DNA from: Pseudoalteromonas prydzensis | GTDB taxonomy: Bacteria; Pseudomonadota; Gammaproteobacteria; Enterobacterales; Alteromonadaceae | Length of the DNA stretch: 64,000 bases | Assembly (NCBI RefSeq): GCF_001661495.1 | Contig: NZ_BDDT01000008.1 | Location: 91,366 to 155,365 of the forward strand | Direction: 5' to 3' | In this document: positions 55,520-63,803 of the stretch, piece by piece | Numbering within the stretch: the stretch's first letter is position 1 | Layout: each line of letters begins with the position of its first letter | Notes under the pieces: generated by a model | What the model saw: only the letters and a program-made list of their open reading frames with translations | Told to the model about the DNA's origin: nothing | The model's database searches: none | Program-made: the position numbers and the translations under genes

Positions 55520-56137
55520 ATGAGCGGATGTGGGTGCGAAGTTGAAATAAAAGACCAGTCTCAACGACAGGTTTTGTATTGGCTTTTGGGAATAAACGCG
55601 ACAATGTTTGTTATAGAAATGGGGATCGGGTTGCTTGCTAATTCAACCGCATTAATAGCCGATTCACTTGATATGCTCGCCGACGCAGTTGTCTATGGTG
55701 TTGCCCTTTATGCTATTGGTAAATCGCTATTGCACAAAGCCAATGCGGCTAGAATTAGCGGCTTTTTTCAGATGGCACTGGGTGTGTTGATTATCATTGA
55801 TATTGTAAGACGGTCAATTTACGGTAGCGAACCTGTATCGGGACTAATGATGGCTATGGGGGCAGTTGCACTGGTTGCTAATGTCATTTGTCTTGTGATC
55901 ATACGCAAACAAAGAAATGAAGAAGTGCATATGCGGGCAAGCTGGATATTTTCAGCCAACGATGTGATTGCCAACTTAGGTGTTATCTCTGCTGGCGTTT
56001 TGGTGTTTTGGCTCGATTCTCGATGGCCTGATCTGGTTATCGGTGTGATAGTTTCGTGCGTTGTGTTGCGCGGGGCAAAAATGATCCTCGAAGATGCTGG
56101 AAATGAAAGACAGCGAGCGCTTAATGCGCAAAGTTGA
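55520..56137 (+). CDS. Cation diffusion facilitator (CDF) family transporter
   Basis: A 205-residue inner-membrane divalent-metal/H+ antiporter that exports Zn, Cd or Co to the periplasm. Six membrane helices are seen, with almost no C-terminal cytoplasmic domain. The TM2 metal site is ADSLDMLADA (Asp-x3-Asp); in TM5 the usual HxxxD is FSAND, so one ligand is not His. The N-terminus has SGCGCEVE, a possible metal relay. ATG 55520 is preferred to GTG 55511. It is probably induced by the divergent CadR-like protein. Confidence 0.87.
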   Translation: MSGCGCEVEIKDQSQRQVLYWLLGINATMFVIEMGIGLLANSTALIADSLDMLADAVVYGVALYAIGKSLLHKANAARISGFFQMALGVLIIIDIVRRSIYGSEPVSGLMMAMGAVALVANVICLVIIRKQRNEEVHMRASWIFSANDVIANLGVISAGVLVFWLDSRWPDLVIGVIVSCVVLRGAKMILEDAGNERQRALNAQS

Positions 56138-56519
56138 TAAGAAAATGCCAATTTTTAATTGCACATCAAAACTGCGTAGGTTGGCATGGCTACTTATTAC
56201 TTTGCTCATGTGTCAATCGGGCTTTTCGTTCGCCGCTCAATGCGATGACTACCCTGCGGAGGTATCGTCAGTCCCTGAACAATCAAAGTCGATAGGCACT
56301 TATGATGTTCCCGAAAAAAATGTAAATGCTGGTGATAATACGTCGAGTGAAGAGCCTAAGTGTTTCCATTGTGTGCTGTGTCAATGTGGACAGATTAAGT
56401 TTCTGGCACAACACCCAATAAATGACGTATCTAAACCGTTATATACCAATCAATACAGTTATTCCCGCAACCTCACTGACGGCCTAGTCGAAGGCCTTTT
56501 GCGCCCACCTCAACATTAA
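56124..56519 (+). CDS. Small exported Cys-rich protein of the metal-resistance operon (CzcI-like position)
   Basis: About 131 residues. The signal peptide (LAWLLITLLMCQSGFSFAA) precedes a polar region and a dense cysteine cluster KCFHCVLCQCGQIKF (about 92-106), a possible metal-binding site. Other metal-efflux operons carry a small periplasmic CzcI or DUF2946-type protein in this position; a direct family match is uncertain. The start could be ATG 56124 (overlapping the CDF gene) or ATG 56145; neither has a strong ribosome-binding site. Confidence 0.6.
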   Translation: MRKVDKKMPIFNCTSKLRRLAWLLITLLMCQSGFSFAAQCDDYPAEVSSVPEQSKSIGTYDVPEKNVNAGDNTSSEEPKCFHCVLCQCGQIKFLAQHPINDVSKPLYTNQYSYSRNLTDGLVEGLLRPPQH

Positions 56520-56591
56520 TCCATTCCCTCCTATATGTTTGCATGGGTGCTTTCCATGTATGTCGTTATCTTATGAACAAAAGGTTCTTTT

Positions 56592-57911
56592 ATGAGTTCT
56601 TCACGCCCATTGGGCATAAAAAAAGCTAGCTCAGCGTATCTGAAATTGATATCTGCTGCACTGGTAACCATGAGCATATCTGTTCAATCTGCCAATGCGC
56701 AAAAGTCTTCAATCACGCTTGAAAATGCGCTCAAACGCACATTATCAAACAACCCAGATTTAGTTGTGTTCGAATTTAAATCTTCGGCTTTGGATGGTGA
56801 ATCAAAAATGGCCAGCTTACGACCTGAAATGTCTGTTGGGGTTGAAGTTGATAATGTGTTGGGAACAGGCGAAGTGTCTGGTATCAAAGATGCCGAATTG
56901 ACACTGACCTTATCGTCGGTCATCGAGCTTGGAGATAAAGTCAGCGGCCGAATGAATGTGGTGAGTTCAAAAAAAGCACAACTGCTTACACAACGGCGCA
57001 TTCGTACGCTGGACATCTTGGGTGAAACAACTCGACGATATATCAATGTCATTGTCCAACAAGCGTTGCACAAGACTGAGCAACGAGCTGAAATGCTGGC
57101 TCGCACAATGCTTCAGACAGTCTCTACACGGGTTGAAGCGGGGGCTTCTTCACCACTTGAGAAAAAACGTGCAGAGTCAGCGTTGTCGCAGGCGCGTTTG
57201 TCGTTATTGATAAGTGAACAAAAACTCAATGAGTATAAACGCGACCTGGCCATCATGTGGGGTGACACTAACGCTGCGTTTGCGGAAGTTGAAGGGACAC
57301 TGTTATCGTTTCCAAATTCACTATCACTTGAACATATGCTTTCACAGCTTCAAAGCAATCCACACGTTCTGCTTTATGCTGATAACTATCGGGTACAAGA
57401 GGCCAGATTGAGAGTGGTTCAGGCCAGTCAGCAGTTCGACATTGCGTGGGAAGCCGGTATCCGAAGAATGCAGGGAATTGATGACACAGCGTTAGTCGCC
57501 AGTATTTCGGTGCCGTTAAATACCAAGCAGCGGAATCTAGGTGAATACGAACAACAGCGCGCATTGCTTGACAGTATAGACTATCAAAAACAAGCGAAAA
57601 TTCGTGAACTCACTCGCCAATTAAATCAAGTCATTAGCGCAAAAGACCAAGCCTTGCTCACTGTTACGACCCTTCAAGACAATGTCGTCCCAACATTGGA
57701 ATCTGCATTGAAATTGGCGCGGGATGGCTATGAAAGTGGTCGCTACAACTACATAGAGTGGGTGACAACGCAACAGCAACTCATAGATATGCAACGAACT
57801 ATGATAAAAGCCGCAGGCTTAGTTCACCTTCGAAGCGCAGATCTAGAGGCACTTACGGGAATTCCTGTGTTTTCTGACTCTCCCTCGACGTCTGCTCAAT
57901 CATCACAATGA
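56592..57911 (+). CDS. czcC: CzcC-like outer-membrane efflux protein (TolC family)
   Basis: A 439-residue outer-membrane channel component of a heavy-metal RND pump. The signal peptide ends around QSANA. Two OEP repeats (about 45-230 and 245-425) have long coiled-coil helices (ETTRRYINVIVQQALHKTEQRAEM). VEAGASSPLEKKRAESALSQ and YESGRYNYIEWVTTQQQLID are the conserved turn regions of the CzcC group. It is first of the three tripartite-pump genes, and its stop overlaps the adaptor start (ATGA). Confidence 0.88.
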   Translation: MSSSRPLGIKKASSAYLKLISAALVTMSISVQSANAQKSSITLENALKRTLSNNPDLVVFEFKSSALDGESKMASLRPEMSVGVEVDNVLGTGEVSGIKDAELTLTLSSVIELGDKVSGRMNVVSSKKAQLLTQRRIRTLDILGETTRRYINVIVQQALHKTEQRAEMLARTMLQTVSTRVEAGASSPLEKKRAESALSQARLSLLISEQKLNEYKRDLAIMWGDTNAAFAEVEGTLLSFPNSLSLEHMLSQLQSNPHVLLYADNYRVQEARLRVVQASQQFDIAWEAGIRRMQGIDDTALVASISVPLNTKQRNLGEYEQQRALLDSIDYQKQAKIRELTRQLNQVISAKDQALLTVTTLQDNVVPTLESALKLARDGYESGRYNYIEWVTTQQQLIDMQRTMIKAAGLVHLRSADLEALTGIPVFSDSPSTSAQSSQ

Positions 57912-58861
57912 ATAGAGAAAAAATAATGAATAAATCACAATTTACATTAGTTACTAGCGCACGTGACTTGCTTGGCATGTTAGTCATGCTAGTTACTTTA
58001 CTGTTTGCTTCTGTCGCCCTGGCTGATGATGACGATGAGGAAGCCGAAGAAAGACCCGAGTACGTAGTGTTATCTCAAGAACGGATGCTTGAACACGATA
58101 TCGTGACTGCATCGGCCGCATCAGGAACATTATCGCTCACAACCAGAACCTTTGGGCGGATAGTTCATGATCCTGCGTCACTGAGTCATATTCGTGCCCG
58201 CTTCGACGGTGTTGTAAAACGTATCATGGTGAATATTGGAGATAAAGTAGAAAAAGGTGACACACTGGCAATCATTGAGTCAAACGAGAGTTTAAATCAA
58301 TACTCAATCACCTCACCGATGTCTGGAAAAATCATAGCTAGACACGCCAATGATGGTGAGCTCACCAACGGTCAAGTACTGCTTTCTGTTGCTAATTACT
58401 CTCGCGCAATTGCTCAATTGGCTATTTTCCCCAAACAACGTACTCGTATTGCCGCTGATATGGAAGTCACTTTAAGGCTTGAGGAATTGCAGCAACAATC
58501 AAGTATAAGCCACATTACGTCCTCACCTGATGACAAACCTTATTCTATCGCGTTTGTGAACGTTGATAATGGCAGTGGTTATTGGCCTTTAGGCGCTATG
58601 GTAGAGGGTTATATTCAGATTGGGTTCCAAGAAGTCAATCTGGCTCTCCCCAAAAGTTCAATACAAGAGTTAGATGGGCAAACCATTGTTTTTGTCAAAG
58701 AAGGGGAGCGATTTTACCCCCGCCAAGTAAAGCTTGGGAACACGGACAACCGTTTAGTAGAGATTGTGAAGGGCGTTCAAATAGGCCAGCAAGTCGTTGT
58801 AGAAAATAGCTATCTACTAAAAGCTGATTTATTAAAAATGGAGGCGGGCGATGATGACTAA
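57908..58861 (+). CDS. czcB: CzcB-like RND periplasmic adaptor
   Basis: A 317-residue membrane-fusion protein. A signal/anchor (MLVMLVTLLFASVALA) is followed by an acidic stretch (DDDDEEAEE) that may bind metal. The lipoyl/barrel-sandwich hybrid domain (RFDGVVKRIMVNIGDKVEKG; ITSPMSGKIIARHANDGEL) and the beta-barrel and membrane-proximal domains follow. It is shorter than classical CzcB (~500 aa), lacking the long N-terminal His-rich and hairpin parts. The start may be ATG 57908 or ATG 57926; the latter has AGAGAA upstream. Confidence 0.87.
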   Translation: MNREKIMNKSQFTLVTSARDLLGMLVMLVTLLFASVALADDDDEEAEERPEYVVLSQERMLEHDIVTASAASGTLSLTTRTFGRIVHDPASLSHIRARFDGVVKRIMVNIGDKVEKGDTLAIIESNESLNQYSITSPMSGKIIARHANDGELTNGQVLLSVANYSRAIAQLAIFPKQRTRIAADMEVTLRLEELQQQSSISHITSSPDDKPYSIAFVNVDNGSGYWPLGAMVEGYIQIGFQEVNLALPKSSIQELDGQTIVFVKEGERFYPRQVKLGNTDNRLVEIVKGVQIGQQVVVENSYLLKADLLKMEAGDDD

Positions 58862-58921
58862 TTACCTGCGCATTTATTGTCAAAAGCAAAGCCAAGTCCA
58901 TAAAAACGGTGAGGTGAGAAC

Positions 58922-61900
58922 ATGATAGCACCAATACTCCGTCTATCCATTGAGCGACGTGGTGTCATGATGTTGTTCGCCTTGTTTGTCGCCTTTTTTG
59001 GTATGTACAGTTACAAACAATTGCCGATTGATGCTGTGCCTGATATCACCAACGTGCAAGTGCAGATAAATACCGCAACCCCAGGTTACTCGCCTTTGGA
59101 GACTGAACAACGCATAACGTTTATAGTTGAAACCTCGCTGGCCGGTTTGCCTAATTTATCGTATACCCGCTCGATATCACGCTATGGTTTGTCGCAAGTC
59201 ACAGTCGTGTTTAAAGAGGGCACTGATTTATATTTCGCACGAAATCTCGTCAACGAGCGTCTCACCGCCATCGCGGCGCAATTGCCAACAGGGTTAACCC
59301 CTGAAATGGGCCCTATCTCCACAGGCTTGGGTGAAATTTACATGTACTCGTTAAGTGCTGAGCCTCAGGCGCGACAGGACAACGGTCAACCCTATGATGC
59401 TATGGCATTAAGGGAGATCCATGATTGGGTAATTAAGCCCCAATTGTCGCTTGTTGAGGGGGTGACCGAGGTTTATGCGATAGGCGGATTTGAAAAGCAA
59501 TATCATGTGAATCCTAATCCAGTCGCAATGATAAACTTTGGGATAAGTACAGGTGACCTTCTCAGTGCGCTAGAACGCAACAATGCGAATCAAGGCGCTG
59601 GTTTTGTAGAACAAAATGGGCAACAAGTACTGATCAGATCGGAAGCCCAACTTAAGGGCATCGACGATATCGGCCAAGTGGTTGTTAAGATCATTGATGG
59701 CGTACCGGTAAAAATTCAAGACATCGCCCAAATCAACCTCGGTAAAGAGCTGCGCTCTGGAGCCGGCACGTTAAATGGCCAAGAAACAGTGATTGGCACG
59801 ACAATGATGTTAGTGGGAGAAAACTCTCGTACGGTCGCCAAAGCTGTGGACAGTAAGCTCGAAACCATTAAAACAAGCTTACCCGAGGGCGTAATCCTTG
59901 AAGCGGTTTACGATAGGACAAGCCTCGTTGACAAAACCATCGACACAGTGCAGAAAAACCTCGTCGAGGGCGCTTTACTTGTCATCGTTGTGCTATTCGT
60001 TTTGCTTGGGAATGTGCGAGCTGCACTTATTACCGCCGCTGTAATACCCTTGGCAATGCTTGCCACGATATCGGGCATGGTCAAAACAGATGTGTCTGCT
60101 AACTTGATGAGTTTAGGCGCACTGGATTTTGGCTTGATTGTCGATGGCGCAGTTATCATTGTTGAAAACTGTATCAGACGATTATCCGAATCCCAGAAAC
60201 AAAACGGCGCTACTCTACCGCTCAAAGAAAGGCTGAATGTTGTATATGAAGCCACTAATGAAGTCATACGCCCCAGTTTGTTTGGTGTATTGATCATTAC
60301 CATTGTTTATATCCCCTTGTTCACGCTCACTGGCGTCGAAGGTAAAATGTTCCACCCCATGGCAGCGACCGTGATAATGGCTTTGCTTGCCGCAATGGTA
60401 TTTTGTTTTACCGTAGTGCCTGCGGCGATAGCAATTTTCATGAGAGGTAAAATTAGCGAAAAAGAAAGCCTAATTATTAAAGGTGCAAAGGCAGTCTATC
60501 GTCCTGTTTTAACCGGAGCGCTGCGTTTTAGATGGCTAGTGGTAGTAGCAGCGAGTGCTTTGGTTGTCGGCAGTTTATGGATGGGCAGTAAATTAGGCTC
60601 CGAGTTTATTCCCCAGCTCAATGAAGGTGATATCTTAGTACAAGCGATACGCATCCCTGGGACTGGGGTAGAACAAGCGGTTGAAATGCAAAAAGCACTT
60701 GAAGCGAAACTTATGCAGTATGAGCAAGTTCAGACGGTATTCGGTCGCACGGGTACGGGTGAGGTCGCTACCGATCCTATGCCGCCCAACATTACTGATA
60801 CGTTTGTTATTTTGAAGCCTAGGGAACAATGGCCCGATCCATCAATGACTAAAGCCGAGCTAGTCGAAACGTTTGAAGAGGACTTGTTTACCTTGCCCGG
60901 CAATAATTATGAATTTACCCAACCTATTCAAATGCGGTTTAATGAATTGATCAGTGGGGTAAGGGCAGATTTGGGCATAAAACTATTTGGGGATGACTTA
61001 GATACCCTCTTTGCATCTGCTTCTGACATTTTGTCCGTTATTTCAACGATTGAAGGGGCTGATGACGCGAGGCTTGAGCAGGTAGAAGGCATTCCAATCT
61101 TCACCGTCACACCAAAGCCTAATCAATTGGCACGCTTTGGTTTGGATATAGCCGACTTGCAGTTATGGCTCAATGCTGCGACAGGTGGAAAAACCGCTGG
61201 AATGATTTTTGAAGGCGACAGACGCTTTGAAATTGTCGTGCGATATGCCGACGACATTCGAAATGAACTCACTCAGCTTGAGAGCGTTCCCATAGTCACG
61301 CCCTCTGGTGAGCATGTACCAATAAGCGAATTAGCCACACTTGCATTTAAAGAAGTACCTAGCCAAATAAGCCGGGAGAATGGCAAACGTAGTATTGTTG
61401 TCACAGCAAATGTGCGTGACAGAGATATTGGCACTTTTGTTGAAGAAGCTCAGGCGAGAATTAATGATGAAGTAGATTTACCTGCTGGTTATTGGCTCGA
61501 CTATGGTGGAACCTTTGAGCAGCTCGAAAGTGCGAGTCAACGATTGACGATTGTGGTACCGGTTACGTTGTTTGTGATTTTGACAATGCTGGTAATTGCG
61601 TTTGGTTCTATACGCGATGCGTTGATTATCTTCACAGGTATCCCTTTGGCATTAACAGGCGGTGTAATGTCTCTTTGGTTAAGGGATATGCCTTTATCCA
61701 TATCCGCGTCGGTAGGATTTATCGCGTTGTCTGGGATTGCCGTATTAAACGGATTGGTAATGCTGTCCTTCATCAAGCAACGTTTGCTAGAAACCGGAGA
61801 ATTAGAGAATAGCATTGTTGAAGGGGCACTTATTCGTTTGCGTCCGGTATTAATGACAGCACTAGTGGCAAGCCTTGGATTTGTGCCCATGGCGCTCAAT

Positions 61901-62032
61901 ACGGGCATAGGTGCAGAGGTGCAACGGCCTTTGGCCACGGTGGTCATCGGCGGGATAATATCGTCAACCTTGCTAACACTGGTAGTGCTGCCTGTACTCT
62001 ATCGACTCGTGCATAGTAAAGGGGATCAGTAG
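58922..62032 (+). CDS. czcA: CzcA-like heavy-metal RND efflux pump (HME-RND)
   Basis: A 1036-residue proton-driven inner-membrane pump with the usual 12-helix, two-porter-loop RND layout. In helix 4, DFGLIVDGAVIIVEN places Asp402, Asp408 and Glu415, the same numbers as the proton-relay residues of CzcA, and the sequence pattern is that of pumps for divalent cations (Co, Zn, Cd). The N-terminal QLPIDAVPDITNVQVQINT is typical. It works with CzcB and CzcC, follows czcB by 60 bases, and is closed by a UUCG-loop terminator. Confidence 0.93.
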   Translation: MIAPILRLSIERRGVMMLFALFVAFFGMYSYKQLPIDAVPDITNVQVQINTATPGYSPLETEQRITFIVETSLAGLPNLSYTRSISRYGLSQVTVVFKEGTDLYFARNLVNERLTAIAAQLPTGLTPEMGPISTGLGEIYMYSLSAEPQARQDNGQPYDAMALREIHDWVIKPQLSLVEGVTEVYAIGGFEKQYHVNPNPVAMINFGISTGDLLSALERNNANQGAGFVEQNGQQVLIRSEAQLKGIDDIGQVVVKIIDGVPVKIQDIAQINLGKELRSGAGTLNGQETVIGTTMMLVGENSRTVAKAVDSKLETIKTSLPEGVILEAVYDRTSLVDKTIDTVQKNLVEGALLVIVVLFVLLGNVRAALITAAVIPLAMLATISGMVKTDVSANLMSLGALDFGLIVDGAVIIVENCIRRLSESQKQNGATLPLKERLNVVYEATNEVIRPSLFGVLIITIVYIPLFTLTGVEGKMFHPMAATVIMALLAAMVFCFTVVPAAIAIFMRGKISEKESLIIKGAKAVYRPVLTGALRFRWLVVVAASALVVGSLWMGSKLGSEFIPQLNEGDILVQAIRIPGTGVEQAVEMQKALEAKLMQYEQVQTVFGRTGTGEVATDPMPPNITDTFVILKPREQWPDPSMTKAELVETFEEDLFTLPGNNYEFTQPIQMRFNELISGVRADLGIKLFGDDLDTLFASASDILSVISTIEGADDARLEQVEGIPIFTVTPKPNQLARFGLDIADLQLWLNAATGGKTAGMIFEGDRRFEIVVRYADDIRNELTQLESVPIVTPSGEHVPISELATLAFKEVPSQISRENGKRSIVVTANVRDRDIGTFVEEAQARINDEVDLPAGYWLDYGGTFEQLESASQRLTIVVPVTLFVILTMLVIAFGSIRDALIIFTGIPLALTGGVMSLWLRDMPLSISASVGFIALSGIAVLNGLVMLSFIKQRLLETGELENSIVEGALIRLRPVLMTALVASLGFVPMALNTGIGAEVQRPLATVVIGGIISSTLLTLVVLPVLYRLVHSKGDQ

Positions 62033-62036
62033 TGTT

Positions 62037-62068
62037 CTTGGGCATTTATTCGTAAATGCCCAAGTTTT
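62037..62068 (+). terminator. Strong intrinsic terminator after czcA
   Basis: CTTGGGCATTTA (62037-62048) pairs perfectly with TAAATGCCCAAG (62053-62064) around a TTCG tetraloop, followed by TTTT. It ends the CDF/czc transcript and separates it from the next promoter. Confidence 0.88.
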
Positions 62069-62092
62069 ACCTGAACGATTTTTAGGTACCTA

Positions 62093-62123
62093 TTGACTCT
62101 TTATTAAGTATAGACTTTACAAT
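62093..62123 (+). promoter_or_regulatory. Second MerR-type promoter, before the methyltransferase-family gene
   Basis: The -35 box is TTGACT (62093-62098), then a 19-base spacer, then the -10 box TACAAT (62118-62123). The spacer ends in AAGTATAGACTT, identical to the right half of the operator at 55457-55487, and the -35 box plus next two bases (TTGACTCT) are also identical. It reads toward the gene at 62158. Confidence 0.75.
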
Positions 62124-62157
62124 CATATTCTTAACGTCATGTACGATAAGGATAGAT

Positions 62158-62757
62158 ATGGTTTCGCTTATTTTAATTAGTAGTTTTTTGGCGCTAGCCG
62201 TCCTCGGTAGAAGCTTTGTTCAATATAAGAGAAATGGTGATTTTGGTATAAGAGCAGCATCTATAAACGCACCATTAATAGAAATTGTACCAGGGGCTAT
62301 ATTCGTGGTTACGTTTTGCTTTGCATTTGGTCTAGTTCTTTTTGGTTACTTAGGACGTGCGCCCCTACTATTTGTTCCTTCAATTCCATTTCAGCTTCTC
62401 GGCTCCTTGATTGGCGCCTGCGGAATTGCTGTAACTTTGTTGTCTCAAATTCAAATGGGAGATTCATGGCGTATTGGCGTTGACCAGCAAGAAACGACTG
62501 CACTTATTACCCACGGGATTTACGCAAAGTCTCGCAACCCCATTTACTTAGGTATTTTTCTATTTTGGGCAGGGGTGTGTATAACGTTCCCACATTTGCT
62601 GCTTTGGGCATGTGTTTTTGTATGTTGGATTTGCATTGAAGTGATTGTTCGACAAATTGAAGAGCCTTATTTGAAGAAAGTGCATGGCGATGATTTTCTA
62701 AAATATAAGTCTGACACTAACCGATACATACCTAAGCTTTCACGCTTTAAGTTTTGA
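62158..62757 (+). CDS. Isoprenylcysteine carboxyl methyltransferase (ICMT)-family membrane protein
   Basis: A 199-residue membrane protein with about five hydrophobic segments. The C-terminal half has the ICMT/PEMT-type AdoMet motif: THGIYAKSRNPIYLGIFLFW, and RQIEEPYLKKVHGDDFLKYK near the end. Bacterial members sit in many metal-resistance loci, but their substrate is not established. AAGGA lies 5 bases before the ATG. A MerR-type promoter matching the one before the CDF gene suggests metal induction by the CadR-like protein. Confidence 0.8.
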   Translation: MVSLILISSFLALAVLGRSFVQYKRNGDFGIRAASINAPLIEIVPGAIFVVTFCFAFGLVLFGYLGRAPLLFVPSIPFQLLGSLIGACGIAVTLLSQIQMGDSWRIGVDQQETTALITHGIYAKSRNPIYLGIFLFWAGVCITFPHLLLWACVFVCWICIEVIVRQIEEPYLKKVHGDDFLKYKSDTNRYIPKLSRFKF

Positions 62758-63079
62758 CGCTTAAATAAGTAATGGCGCAGGCTGCTTTATATGCATAAAC
62801 TAACGAACGGTATCTTTTAACGTCCATTTTTATGAACTGTCGTTATTCTTAAATAAAGTGAGCCGACTGATTATGTTTGCAAGCCCGTTCTCGATTAGCG
62901 TGAGTTCATTGTCAATTAAAGTGAGTCAGGCACCGGTCATATTCTCACTTAATGTGAGTCCAAAATGTACGATGTAATCAAGTCAGAGGGATTATGTTCG
63001 CGAGCCACTACATCTAGCAAGTGATACCTATAAGCGCTTTTTAGCAAATCAATCGGAAAGCTGTAGTGGCGATTTTGGC
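62758..63079. mobile_element. Iterated terminal repeats resembling an IS21-type element end
   Basis: Copies of the core (A/C)GTGAGYC occur at 62852-62864 (AATAAAGTGAGCC), 62895-62906 (TAGCGTGAGTTC), 62916-62928 (TTAAAGTGAGTCA) and 62947-62961 (ACTTAATGTGAGTCC). A 17-base direct repeat with two mismatches, GATTATGTTTGCAAGCC (62869-62885) and GATTATGTTCGCGAGCC (62990-63006), also occurs. Multiple short transposase-binding repeats near one end are typical of IS21-family elements. No transposase gene is present in the window, so this is a remnant or the edge of an excised element. Confidence 0.4.
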
Positions 63080-63784
63080 ATGTCTGAGATGCTCATGAAA
63101 TTTTACGGGGGACAATCAGATAAGTCTTTTGGAGAAATCTTTCAGCAAGGTTCTGTTGATTTACAAAAGTACATGATGGAAGCTTTAGAGGGAATTGACG
63201 AAATTGCGCTAGATGAAACCATACATATAGAAAGTATCAAAAAGCTTATTGCAGATTTGCCTGCGTTGATGAGCAGTCAATCTTCGAGAGTAGCAGAGGA
63301 ACTTGATGAAGGAGGCGAATCCCCAGTTTCAGAGTTCGAGGCCAAAACGGGAATTGGGCCAGTTATATTAAAAAATGTAAAACCGCCAAACGTGGTGGAA
63401 AAAATATGGCAGATTTTATCAGGCATTGAAGAATTCTCAGGAATTGGTATAGAAACATTTTTTGGAGTGAAACCTCGTAGCTTTGAAGCAGATTCGGATA
63501 GAGAAAGAACTATTCAAGAGAAAGTCAACGCAGTCTATCACCAGTTAAATTTTCTCGGTTACTATCGTGATTCAAAAATGAAAAAAGATAGAAGATTTCG
63601 GGCATCCTTTAGTGATATGACGCATGCAGGTGTTGCTTCATTTTGTCATTTTTTTCTGTGTAGAGACGAAGATTTGGTAATGAAGGCTGCTGCGGCTTAT
63701 GAATATTTAGGTGTAAACACTAGAGTATTGCACTATAAAACTTACAAGAAAATGCAGCCGACCGCTGACACGTCGGCTGATTAG
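63080..63784 (+). CDS. Hypothetical protein, possibly 5'-truncated
   Basis: 234 residues of no recognised family. The N-terminal half is acidic and helical (IDEIALDETIHIESIKKLIADL). The C-terminal half includes FLGYYRDSKMKKDRRFRASFSD and HAGVASFCHFFLCRDEDLVM, which look globular. The same frame is open for 34 codons upstream (62978-63079) and reads protein-like (YKRFLANQSESCSGDFG), but offers no usual start codon. The original gene may therefore have lost its 5' end to the adjacent mobile-element junction. An 8-base hairpin (63755-63779) covers the 3' end. Confidence 0.55.
   Translation: MSEMLMKFYGGQSDKSFGEIFQQGSVDLQKYMMEALEGIDEIALDETIHIESIKKLIADLPALMSSQSSRVAEELDEGGESPVSEFEAKTGIGPVILKNVKPPNVVEKIWQILSGIEEFSGIGIETFFGVKPRSFEADSDRERTIQEKVNAVYHQLNFLGYYRDSKMKKDRRFRASFSDMTHAGVASFCHFFLCRDEDLVMKAAAAYEYLGVNTRVLHYKTYKKMQPTADTSAD
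63755..63779 (+). terminator. Hairpin at the 3' end of the hypothetical gene
   Basis: CAGCCGAC (63755-63762) pairs perfectly with GTCGGCTG (63772-63779) around a 9-base loop, inside the last codons of the gene. No T run follows, so a terminator role is uncertain. Confidence 0.35.
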
Positions 63785-63803
63785 GAATTACCAAATAAAT
63801 ACT

